From positions 1-22,507 of the IMG/VR virus record IMGVR_UViG_3300049855_000028: a stretch of DNA of 22,507 nucleotides; one strand, given 5' to 3'. The notes under the pieces were generated by a model. The model saw only the letters and a program-made list of their open reading frames with translations, was not told the DNA's origin and did no database searches. The position numbers and the translations under genes were made by a program. The DNA is from a virus. Position 1 is the stretch's first letter. Every line of letters starts with the position of its first letter. Positions 6,349 to 12,332 of the stretch are shown piece after piece.

Positions 6349-7029
6349 ATGAGTTTTAAAGCACCTAAAGGTAATGGTGGTGGGGATCGCGTAGCACAAG
6401 AAGTTATACCTGTGGGCAACTACCCAGCACGACTGGTCCAGCTAGTTGATCTGGGACTCCAGAAGCAGAACCCCTATCAGGGAAAGGAGAAGGCACCTGT
6501 CCACATGATCCGTTGTGTGTATGAACTACCCACAGAGTTCTGTGTAGATGAGGATGGTAACGAGGACAAGGAGAAGCCTCGCTGGATTGGTGAGGAGTTC
6601 CCCTTCTACAGCATTGACGCGGAGCGTTCCAAGGCGGCCCAACGGTACAAGGCGCTGGACCCCAAGATCGAGCACGATGGTGACTGGGAACCGCTGGTTG
6701 GTGGTGCGTGTACGCTGACTGTGGTACACAACCCCGACAAGAAGGACCCCAAGAAGGTGTACGCCAACATCGGTAGCACAGCGCCTCCGATGAAAGGCTT
6801 CGAGGTGCCTCCTCTGGTTAATCCGCCCACCATGTGGACGCTGGACGATCCAGACATGGAAGTGTTCGCTAAGTTCCCTGAGTTTATGCAGGAGAAGATC
6901 AAGAGTAACTTGAACTTCAAAGGCTCACTGTTGGAAGCGAAGCTGACAGGTAAGGAGTACGTACCAGCAGCAGATGCACCGGCTGAGGAAGGTGCTGAAG
7001 CAGATGTGGAGGAGAACCCGTATGGGTAG
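6349..7029 (+). CDS. Putative single-stranded DNA-binding protein
   Basis: A 226-residue protein. ATG 6349 is chosen over an in-frame ATG at 6292 because it lies after the polymerase stop and follows a GAGGA ribosome binding site. It starts MSFKAPKGNGGGDRV, has VGNYPARLVQLVDLG and mixed beta-type strands in the centre, then NPPTMWTLDDPDMEVF and IKSNLNFKGSLL. The last 25 residues are strongly acidic (GAEADVEENPYG), like the C-terminal tails by which phage SSBs contact polymerase and helicase. Proteins of this layout are found next to family A polymerases in many podoviruses and are usually labelled SSB or unknown. The call rests on the acidic tail, the position after the polymerase, and recall of similar proteins. 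An exonuclease or recombination partner is an alternative. Confidence 0.6.
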   Translation: MSFKAPKGNGGGDRVAQEVIPVGNYPARLVQLVDLGLQKQNPYQGKEKAPVHMIRCVYELPTEFCVDEDGNEDKEKPRWIGEEFPFYSIDAERSKAAQRYKALDPKIEHDGDWEPLVGGACTLTVVHNPDKKDPKKVYANIGSTAPPMKGFEVPPLVNPPTMWTLDDPDMEVFAKFPEFMQEKIKSNLNFKGSLLEAKLTGKEYVPAADAPAEEGAEADVEENPYG

Positions 7030-7372
7030 GTGTATCGTGGCTGGTGGTAGGGACTTCGCCGATCCAGCCCTTCTCGAAGAAGCACTAAGTAACTTCGATA
7101 AGTTAGTTGGTATCACCACGCTTGTTTCTGGAAATGCCCGTGGTGCCGACCGACTCGGGGAGGTATGGGCTCTTGACAATGAGGTGGATATTAAACGCTT
7201 CGTTCCTAACTGGGACCTAGGGAAACACGCAGGTTTTCTCAGGAACTCCCAGATGGCCGAGTATGCGGACTACCTCGTTGCCTTCTGGGATGGTAAGAGT
7301 AAGGGGACCAAGCACATGATAGACACAGCCCTTGAGAAAGGGCTACTCGTTAAGGTGGTGCGTTATGGGTAA
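7022..7372 (+). CDS. SLOG / DUF2493 (YspA-like) family protein
   Basis: A 116-residue protein. ATG 7022 overlaps the previous stop by 8 nt and follows GGAGGAGA. Family marks in order: RCIVAGGRDFAD (first strand and nucleotide-type loop, residues 3-14), TLVSGNARGADRLGE, VPNWDLGKHAGFLRNSQMA, and AFWDGKSKGTKHMIDTA. This is the YAcAr/DUF2493 branch of the SLOG (SMF/DprA-LOG) Rossmann-like superfamily, whose members bind nucleotides or nucleotide-derived ligands. The exact reaction is not known for phage members. It sits between the SSB-like protein and the exonuclease in the replication arm. A role in nucleotide metabolism or in binding a host signalling nucleotide is possible, but only inferred. 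The family call is secure. Confidence 0.85.
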   Translation: MGRCIVAGGRDFADPALLEEALSNFDKLVGITTLVSGNARGADRLGEVWALDNEVDIKRFVPNWDLGKHAGFLRNSQMAEYADYLVAFWDGKSKGTKHMIDTALEKGLLVKVVRYG

Positions 7373-7502
7373 GGGTAGCAAACGTAGGCCCGGCAAAGGT
7401 TACGAGGAGAACTATGACAAGATCTTCAAGAAGCCTAAGGACAAACCAAAGGAGTTGACCAAGGATGAAAGCACTGATAGACGCAGACGTACTGCTGTAT
7501 GA
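7365..7502 (+). CDS. Tiny basic phage protein, 45 aa (MGKGSK type)
   Basis: ATG 7365 overlaps the SLOG gene stop by 8 nt; TGA 7500-7502 lies 38 nt inside the exonuclease gene in another frame. The protein starts MGKGSKRRPGKGYEENYDK and goes on IFKKPKDKPKEL to an Arg-rich end. Short phage proteins beginning MGKGS-x-RP and carrying a 'W/YDKIF' segment occur in many unrelated tailed phages, so I take it as real. It has about one third basic residues and probably binds nucleic acid or another protein. No proven function. Confidence 0.7.
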   Translation: MGKGSKRRPGKGYEENYDKIFKKPKDKPKELTKDESTDRRRRTAV

Positions 7503-8313
7503 ATGCTCCAGTGTAGCTGAACCAAAGGAAGCCAAGGGGACGGAGGAGGCTCAGCCTCTGAAGTCCTTTGACTTTGTCAAGGAGGTTTTTGATGGTAGAG
7601 TCAGAGACATCCTTGAGGCTACCAAGAGCGACGAGTACACGCTGTACATCACAGGTAAGGGCAACTTCAGGTTCGACATAGCGGTGTCTCAACCCTACAA
7701 GGGTAAGAGGGATGAGAAGAAACCATACCACTATGACAACCTTAAGGCCTACATCCTCTCTCATGAGAATGCTGTTCTTGTGGAGGGGATGGAGGCTGAC
7801 GATGCAATGGCTATAGCTCAGGAGTTGAAGTGGTCCTGTGGTGAGGGGGATGTGTATGACCTAGACCCCCGCTTCTGTACCACAGTCATTTGCACAAGGG
7901 ATAAAGACTTACGTATCGTCCCCGGCTGGCACTATGGGTGGGAGTGTGGACGGCAGCCTGAGTTCAGGATGCAGTTCATAGACAAACTCGGCTGGCTCAC
8001 CTTATCTGGTGACAGGAAGAGTGTCAAAGGAGGTGGCCTGAAGTTCTTCTGGTCTCAGATGTTGACAGGGGATAAGACAGACAACATACCCGGTCTTCAT
8101 GGTACGGGGCCTGTGGCTGCATACGAGGCGCTACACCGCTGCACAACAGAGGGTGAGTTGTACCTCACAGTGAAGGCCATGTATGAGATGGAGCACCCAG
8201 ACGACTGGCGGGAGTACATGCTGGAGCAAGGTCGCTTGTTGTGGATGGTGCAGTGCTTGGACGACGAGGGTAAACCCGTCATGTGGGAGATACCAGATGC
8301 CTTTGATGGATAA
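7465..8313 (+). CDS. 5'-3' exonuclease (FEN-like, T7 gp6-type role)
   Basis: A 282-residue metal-dependent nuclease that would remove RNA primers and degrade host DNA during phage replication. The N-terminus, KALIDADVLLYECS, gives the first catalytic aspartates (Asp6, Asp8). VEGMEADDAMAIAQ near residue 110 provides the next acidic cluster, and CTRDKDLRIVPG (about 150) a further one. MLTGDKTDNIPGLHGTG (about 200-216) is the helix-hairpin DNA-binding element with two metal-binding Asp residues. An inserted segment before it (SGDRKSVKGGG) is lysine/glycine rich. The start follows AAAGGAG and overlaps the 45-aa gene. It is placed as expected in a T7-like set, after polymerase and SSB and before the HNH enzyme. 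Confidence 0.9.
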   Translation: MKALIDADVLLYECSSVAEPKEAKGTEEAQPLKSFDFVKEVFDGRVRDILEATKSDEYTLYITGKGNFRFDIAVSQPYKGKRDEKKPYHYDNLKAYILSHENAVLVEGMEADDAMAIAQELKWSCGEGDVYDLDPRFCTTVICTRDKDLRIVPGWHYGWECGRQPEFRMQFIDKLGWLTLSGDRKSVKGGGLKFFWSQMLTGDKTDNIPGLHGTGPVAAYEALHRCTTEGELYLTVKAMYEMEHPDDWREYMLEQGRLLWMVQCLDDEGKPVMWEIPDAFDG

Positions 8314-8731
8314 GAAGTATAACAATGGGGCTTGGACTCAGGGTAGGTACGATGCATTCATCAAGGGTGTCATCCGTGATGGATTGAAACGGTGGGGCCC
8401 CAAGCATGACTGCATTAAGCAGGCTCGAACCAAACGAGGTTACTACAGGTGTGGGGAATGTAAGGAGGAGGTCCCTGCCACGATACTGCGAGAGCTGAAG
8501 ACCAAGCCGGGTACGATGAAGAGGGTGCGTAACATCTACGCAGACCATATCATTCCAATTGTAGACCCAGCAGTGGGGAGGAGGAGTTGGGACGAAGTCA
8601 TAGAGAGGGCCTTTGTGGATACCACTGGGTACCAAGCCCTGTGCTATGACTGCCATGAGGTCAAGACGCAAGCGGAGAAGTTAGTCTCTCGTGAGCGTAT
8701 CAAGAAAGACTTGGAGTTGCCAGATGAATAA
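8306..8731 (+). CDS. HNH endonuclease
   Basis: A 141-residue protein. ATG 8306 overlaps the exonuclease stop by 8 nt; an in-frame upstream ATG (8183) is rejected because it lies deep inside the exonuclease. Marks: a zinc knuckle YYRCGECKEEV (about residues 43-53), the catalytic strand IYADHIIPIVDP, and YQALCYDCHEVKTQAEK with the second Cys pair and final His. This is the zinc-stabilised HNH (beta-beta-alpha-metal) type. In this position it may serve in recombination or DNA processing, as endonuclease VII or T7 gp3 do elsewhere. It could also be a free-standing homing-type nuclease. Its tight overlaps with both neighbours favour a settled role over a recent insertion. Confidence 0.85.
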   Translation: MDKKYNNGAWTQGRYDAFIKGVIRDGLKRWGPKHDCIKQARTKRGYYRCGECKEEVPATILRELKTKPGTMKRVRNIYADHIIPIVDPAVGRRSWDEVIERAFVDTTGYQALCYDCHEVKTQAEKLVSRERIKKDLELPDE

Positions 8732-8981
8732 GGATAACTATATGGGTTACAATCTGTTTTTGGACGTAGAAGATAAAGAGAGTCGTGATAGAAACCGTGG
8801 CCAAGTGATGCTCAACATATTCGAGGATCACTGTCAGGACCATAGGATCGGTCCTGCTGGTATGGTCGCCATCTTGGGGTACTTCAAGAGTCTCCCTGCT
8901 GATGAGCGTATCGCTGCCCTCGAATACTTCAGAGCAATGACAACAGCGGCGGGGTATAATGGACCCGTATTGGTGAACTGA
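8724..8981 (+). CDS. Conserved-looking hypothetical phage protein, 85 aa
   Basis: ATG 8724 overlaps the HNH stop by 8 nt, the same junction type seen at four other places. An alternative start at ATG 8742 has a closer AAGGA ribosome binding site and would give 79 residues. The body reads YNLFLDVEDKESRDRNRG, then VMLNIFEDHCQDH, GPAGMVAILGYFKSLPADER and a short helical end. It is likely a compact helical protein. I have the impression that similar proteins occur beside replication genes in other podoviruses, but no function is known to me. Confidence 0.75.
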   Translation: MNKDNYMGYNLFLDVEDKESRDRNRGQVMLNIFEDHCQDHRIGPAGMVAILGYFKSLPADERIAALEYFRAMTTAAGYNGPVLVN

Positions 8982-8982
8982 G

Positions 8983-9258
8983 ATGAGGAATTACATTAAT
9001 CAGAAGTTGGTAGTGCATCGTGGGGTAGGCGACAAGGAAGTGGCAGAGTTAAACTGTCTTCATTATCTGGCCGATGCAATCTTAATACGGGTGCAGAACA
9101 CACTGTCTTGTAACGGGGATCGTTTACATGAAGGAGTGGCAGAGGCATTCGAGGCTATGAAGTTTGTCGAGTACGAGATGCAGAAGCGGTGGGGCTTCGC
9201 CCAGTCTGAGCGGGAACATACCCACAAACACCGCCTCAAGAACATTATCGGAGAGTAA
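8983..9258 (+). CDS. Hypothetical protein, 91 aa
   Basis: ATG 8983 is one base after the preceding stop. The upstream ribosome binding site is weak (ACTGAG), so translation may depend on coupling. Predicted mostly helical: KEVAELNCLHYLADAILIRV, then GVAEAFEAMKFVEYEMQKRW, and a His/Arg-rich end (EREHTHKHRLKNIIGE). No motif recognised. It stops two bases before the metallophosphoesterase start. Confidence 0.75.
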   Translation: MRNYINQKLVVHRGVGDKEVAELNCLHYLADAILIRVQNTLSCNGDRLHEGVAEAFEAMKFVEYEMQKRWGFAQSEREHTHKHRLKNIIGE

Positions 9259-9260
9259 TC

Positions 9261-9938
9261 ATGGCTACAGTCGGTATAATTGGTGATACCCACATACCCT
9301 ATGAACTTGAAGGTTATCTGGAGTTCTGCCAGAAGATGTTCAAGGCTTGGCGGGTGGACAGGGTGGTACACATAGGAGACTTAGTGGACCATCATGCCCT
9401 TAGCTTCCATGACAATGAGCCTATGCTCAAGAACGCAGCAGGTGAGTTGGTAGATGCACGGGATAAGCTACAGGCTTGGTACAAGGCGTTCCCTAAGCTA
9501 CAGGTCTGTGCTGGAAATCATGATCTGATCCCTCAGAGGCAGCTCCACAAGATCGGCATGGAAGCCGAAGTGTGGATGCGCCCTCTCAAAGAGGTGTACG
9601 GTATGCCCAAGGGGTGGGAGATAGTGGATACTGTCGTGATTGATGGTGTCCTCTACCACCACGGGTACACAGCCAACGGTGTGAATGGTTTCCGTAATGA
9701 TGCGGTACGCAGGATGTGCCGCACTGTGACTGGTCACTCACATGGTAATGCAGGGATTGCTGCCTCCGCATCTGAGCACCGTCTGGTGTGGGGTATGGGT
9801 GTGGGGTGTGGTGTTGATGTAACCAGCATGGCTATGGTGTATGGGAAACACTTCTTACAGAAGCCCATCATCGCTTGTGGTATTGTACAGGAGGGCTCTC
9901 CTTTCATAGAGTACATGCAACTGGGAGAGAAACCATGA
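9261..9938 (+). CDS. Calcineurin-like metallophosphoesterase
   Basis: A 225-residue phosphoesterase with the complete metal-binding motif series: GDTH (Asp9, His11), HIGDLVDHH (about residue 37), AGNHDL (about residue 79), YHHGYT (about residue 134) and TGHSHG (about residue 156). This five-block pattern defines the two-metal calcineurin-like fold. Phage members are variously nucleases, phosphatases or cyclic-nucleotide phosphodiesterases, and the sequence alone does not choose between them. It lies between small unknown genes and the DUF3310/ribonucleotide reductase pair, which hints at nucleotide metabolism. ATG 9261 follows GGAGAG and is two bases after the previous stop. It overlaps the next gene by ATGA. 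Confidence 0.9.
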   Translation: MATVGIIGDTHIPYELEGYLEFCQKMFKAWRVDRVVHIGDLVDHHALSFHDNEPMLKNAAGELVDARDKLQAWYKAFPKLQVCAGNHDLIPQRQLHKIGMEAEVWMRPLKEVYGMPKGWEIVDTVVIDGVLYHHGYTANGVNGFRNDAVRRMCRTVTGHSHGNAGIAASASEHRLVWGMGVGCGVDVTSMAMVYGKHFLQKPIIACGIVQEGSPFIEYMQLGEKP

Positions 9939-10144
9939 GCGCATTGGATGTTCAACCGGGCGGCGATCACTACAAGAACCATGCTATCCAACCGATAGAG
10001 TACGTGGTTAAGAACCAACTCGGTTTCTGTGAGGGTAACGTCATCAAGTACGTCACCCGTCACAAACTTAAGAACGGTAAAGAAGATATACTAAAAGCAA
10101 TACACTACTTACAACTATTACTGGAGTTACAATATGGAGAATAA
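9935..10144 (+). CDS. DUF3310 domain protein (T7 gp1.7-related)
   Basis: A 69-residue protein, start ATG 9935 overlapping the upstream stop as ATGA; the longer in-frame form from 9875 would run inside the phosphoesterase. It contains QPGGDHYKNHAIQPIEYVV, then FCEGNVIKYVTRHKLKNGKE and DILKAIHYLQLLLE. These are the marks of DUF3310, which also occurs in the T7 gp1.7 nucleotide kinase. Here the domain stands alone and no separate kinase motif is visible. A role in nucleotide metabolism fits the ribonucleotide reductase just downstream, but this is inference. Confidence 0.85.
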   Translation: MSALDVQPGGDHYKNHAIQPIEYVVKNQLGFCEGNVIKYVTRHKLKNGKEDILKAIHYLQLLLELQYGE

Positions 10145-10373
10145 CACAACAGAAGTCGCCGAGGTTATGCCATCCTATTATGAGATAGACGTACAGTACG
10201 TTGGCGGTAATTTTCAATACACCAATGTGGTCGCCTTCCAAATAGAAGATAGGCTGCTACAGTTGTCGGACGGTACAGCCTCATTCATCATCCCAATAAA
10301 CGAGAACGTACTGTCTCTCAGGATCGAACCCATCTTCAAGTCAGAGGAGGAAACCTATGTCACGATTCCGTAA
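10134..10373 (+). CDS. Hypothetical protein, 79 aa
   Basis: ATG 10134 lies within the end of DUF3310 (11-nt overlap) after the ribosome binding site GGAG. The stop lies 17 nt inside the ribonucleotide reductase gene. The sequence is mostly beta-type: YYEIDVQYVGGNFQYTNVVA, RLLQLSDGTASFIIPINENV and LSLRIEPIF. It could be a small beta-sandwich or barrel. No family recognised. It is probably translated in a coupled way with both neighbours. Confidence 0.7.
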   Translation: MENNTTEVAEVMPSYYEIDVQYVGGNFQYTNVVAFQIEDRLLQLSDGTASFIIPINENVLSLRIEPIFKSEEETYVTIP

Positions 10374-11994
10374 CTCTTTTGGAGAAACAATCTTCCGCAG
10401 TAAGTATGCCCTGTCGCCCACCCAGACATGGGCTGAGAAGGCGTATGATCTGGTGCACTCAGTCACAGAGAACCTGATGACGAGGGAGCAGCAGGATGAG
10501 CTTGAGGATTACATAACACGGTTTGCCTTCATGCCGGGTGGTAGATACATCTACTACGCCGGTAGACAAGCCAGCTTCTACAACAACTGTTACCTGTTAA
10601 AGGGTGAGGAGGATACACGTGAGGAATGGGGAAGGCTCCTTAACAGGGCTAGTGATTGCCTCATGTCTGGTGGGGGTATTGGGAGCGACTACAGTGTATT
10701 TCGCCCAAGGGGAGCACCCCTCGGTAGAACAGGTGGCACAGCCTCCGGCCCCATACCTCTTATGCATTCCGTCAACGAAGTCGGACGTAATGTTATGCAA
10801 GGAGGTAGTCGTCGAAGTGCAATCTGGGCATCCCTTAACTGGCAACACAAGGACGTCCCCGAATTCTTACTGATGAAGAACTGGAAGGAGCAGTACATCT
10901 CCAAAGGAGTAACTGTGCATGATGCCAAGCAGTTCAACTTCAACTATCCAGCCCCTATGGACCAGACTAATATCAGTCTGAATTACGATAACAAGTTCCT
11001 TGACCACATCAGTCAGGGACACCTGCCACCAACGTTCATACAGAACTGCAGGCAGGCGATGGAGACTGGAGAACCCGGCTTCGCCTTTAACTTTGGAGAT
11101 AAAGAGAATGAAACCCTTAGAAACGCTTGTACAGAAGTTACATCATCTGACGATAGCGATGTATGCAATCTGGGGAGTGTTAACCTTGGGGCTATTAACA
11201 CGCTTAGTGAGTTTAGGGCAGTCGTTCGACTGGCTGCTGGTTTCCTCGTCTGTGGTACTATTACGGCTGACCTACCTTACGATAAGGTATACGCTGTTAG
11301 GAAGAAAAACCGAAGGCTAGGTTTGGGTTTGATGGGGATACATGAGTGGCTGCTCAAGCGTGGGTATCCCTACGGGATGAACCCTGAGCTGCGGCAGTGG
11401 ATGGAAGTATATCGGGAGGAGAGTGAACGTGCTGCTAATTCCCTGTGTGATCGCCTTAGTATCAGCCGTCCTGTTGCTTACAGGGCTATTGCACCTACTG
11501 GAACAATCGGCATCCTTGCGGGAACGACAACTGGCATTGAGCCTTTGTATGCTGTCGCTTATAAGCGTCGTTACCTCGTTGGCGGTGATCAGTGGCGTTA
11601 TGAATACGTTGTAGACAGTACAGCAGAGGAGTTGATACAACGGTATGGTTGTAATCCGGATGATATCGAAACAAGCCTATCTTTGGTGGGTAATTTTGAG
11701 CGTAGAATTGAATTCCAAGCCGACATACAGGACTATGTTGACATGGCTATCTCATCAACGATCAATCTTCCAGCATGGGGTTCGGAGCATAACAACGAGG
11801 ATAGGGTCATGGACTTCGCTAATGTACTGGCGAAGTATGCACCTAGGTTACGAGGCTTTACTGCGTACCCAGACAATGCAAGAGGCGGTCAGCCGCTTAC
11901 TTTGTGTAGCTACGCAGAAGCTAAGAAGCATAAGGGAGTATCTTTTGAAGAGAACTCCGAAGTGATATGTGGAAGTGGGGTGTGTGGCATCTAG
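10357..11994 (+). CDS. nrdJ: Ribonucleotide reductase, class II (adenosylcobalamin-dependent)
   Basis: A 545-residue enzyme converting ribonucleotides to deoxyribonucleotides for phage DNA synthesis. The first redox cysteine is in YNNCYLL (Cys78). The radical-site motif is NACTEV (Asn256, Cys258, Glu260), and the partner cysteine is in DVCNLGSVNLG (Cys270). IAPTGTIGILAG (about residues 378-389) is the phosphate-binding loop. The C-terminus carries CGSGVC (Cys538, Cys543) for re-reduction. No small radical subunit (NrdB) and no glycyl-radical motif are seen nearby, so class II, using vitamin B12, is the best reading. The start follows a strong GAGGAGG site inside the preceding gene. It is the last plus-strand gene, and its stop codon lies in a hairpin at the convergent junction. 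Confidence 0.9.
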   Translation: MSRFRNSFGETIFRSKYALSPTQTWAEKAYDLVHSVTENLMTREQQDELEDYITRFAFMPGGRYIYYAGRQASFYNNCYLLKGEEDTREEWGRLLNRASDCLMSGGGIGSDYSVFRPRGAPLGRTGGTASGPIPLMHSVNEVGRNVMQGGSRRSAIWASLNWQHKDVPEFLLMKNWKEQYISKGVTVHDAKQFNFNYPAPMDQTNISLNYDNKFLDHISQGHLPPTFIQNCRQAMETGEPGFAFNFGDKENETLRNACTEVTSSDDSDVCNLGSVNLGAINTLSEFRAVVRLAAGFLVCGTITADLPYDKVYAVRKKNRRLGLGLMGIHEWLLKRGYPYGMNPELRQWMEVYREESERAANSLCDRLSISRPVAYRAIAPTGTIGILAGTTTGIEPLYAVAYKRRYLVGGDQWRYEYVVDSTAEELIQRYGCNPDDIETSLSLVGNFERRIEFQADIQDYVDMAISSTINLPAWGSEHNNEDRVMDFANVLAKYAPRLRGFTAYPDNARGGQPLTLCSYAEAKKHKGVSFEENSEVICGSGVCGI

Positions 11995-12003
11995 CCACAC
12001 CCC
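11977..12003. other. Strong hairpin covering the ribonucleotide reductase stop codon
   Basis: GGGG-TG-TGTGGC (11977-11988) pairs with GCCACACCCC (11994-12003), with a two-base bulge and the loop ATCTA. The TAG stop (11992-11994) lies in the loop and first stem base. Neither strand has a T-run after it, so by itself it is not a standard intrinsic terminator. It may stabilise mRNA ends or add to termination between the two convergent operons. Confidence 0.55.
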
Positions 12004-12011
12004 TCACCCTA

Positions 12012-12332
12012 CTACTCAGGCTCATCCCATTGATGGGCCTTTTTTTCGTCCCTCATTTGATGGCGCAGGAGGATGCTCAGTATGCGGTCAAGATCACTCT
12101 TGATCTCAATATGAGATTCCTTCAGCGGGGCTACGGCATCTAAGATAAGTTGCCTCACCTTCTGCTCCTCAATAGTAGATTTCTCTACTGCCTGCACTCT
12201 CTTATCCAAAGCATCAATACGCTCAGCCGACTTCGTGTATACAACCCTGATCAACCAACCTATCAGGGCAGCAAACACTCCCGCTGCCCAAGTAAATAAC
12301 TCATCGGGAAACCCCTCTGTTACGATCTTCAT
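12012..12332 (-). CDS. Small membrane protein with coiled-coil tail (holin- or spanin-like candidate)
   Basis: A 106-residue protein, the last gene of the minus-strand operon. One hydrophobic segment, LFTWAAGVFAALIGWLIRVV (about residues 12-31), is followed by an Ala/Glu/Lys-rich coiled coil to about residue 95 (RIDALDKRVQAVEKS and so on) and an acidic end. A single N-terminal membrane anchor with a coiled-coil domain would fit an inner-membrane spanin, a holin-type or a Mu gp25-like (DUF2730-style) protein. I cannot choose between these. The gene ends with two TAG codons in tandem. Its start overlaps the stop of the large ejection protein by ATGA. No endolysin is visible next to it, which weakens a lysis assignment. 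Confidence 0.75.
   Translation of the reverse strand: MKIVTEGFPDELFTWAAGVFAALIGWLIRVVYTKSAERIDALDKRVQAVEKSTIEEQKVRQLILDAVAPLKESHIEIKSDLDRILSILLRHQMRDEKKAHQWDEPE
12019..12046 (+). terminator. Rho-independent terminator ending the plus-strand arm
   Basis: GGCTCATC (12019-12026) pairs with GATGGGCC (12032-12039) over eight base pairs including one G-T, with a five-base loop, followed by seven Ts (12040-12046). It is oriented to stop transcription arriving from the plus-strand replication genes. It lies inside the 3' end of the convergent minus-strand gene, so both coding and termination functions share these bases. Confidence 0.85.

Noticed and set aside
6606-7085. 159-codon open frame on the minus strand
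   Set aside because: It lies opposite the SSB-like gene and the start of the SLOG gene, is Ser/Thr/Leu-rich without motifs, and has no place in the operon: a shadow of the codon bias of the real genes.
8279-8671. 130-codon minus-strand frame opposite the HNH gene
   Set aside because: No motif and no ribosome binding site; the plus-strand HNH reading is far better supported.
11317-11640. Open frames in other phases of the ribonucleotide reductase region, both strands
   Set aside because: The reductase frame carries all catalytic motifs without a break; the others have no domain signal.
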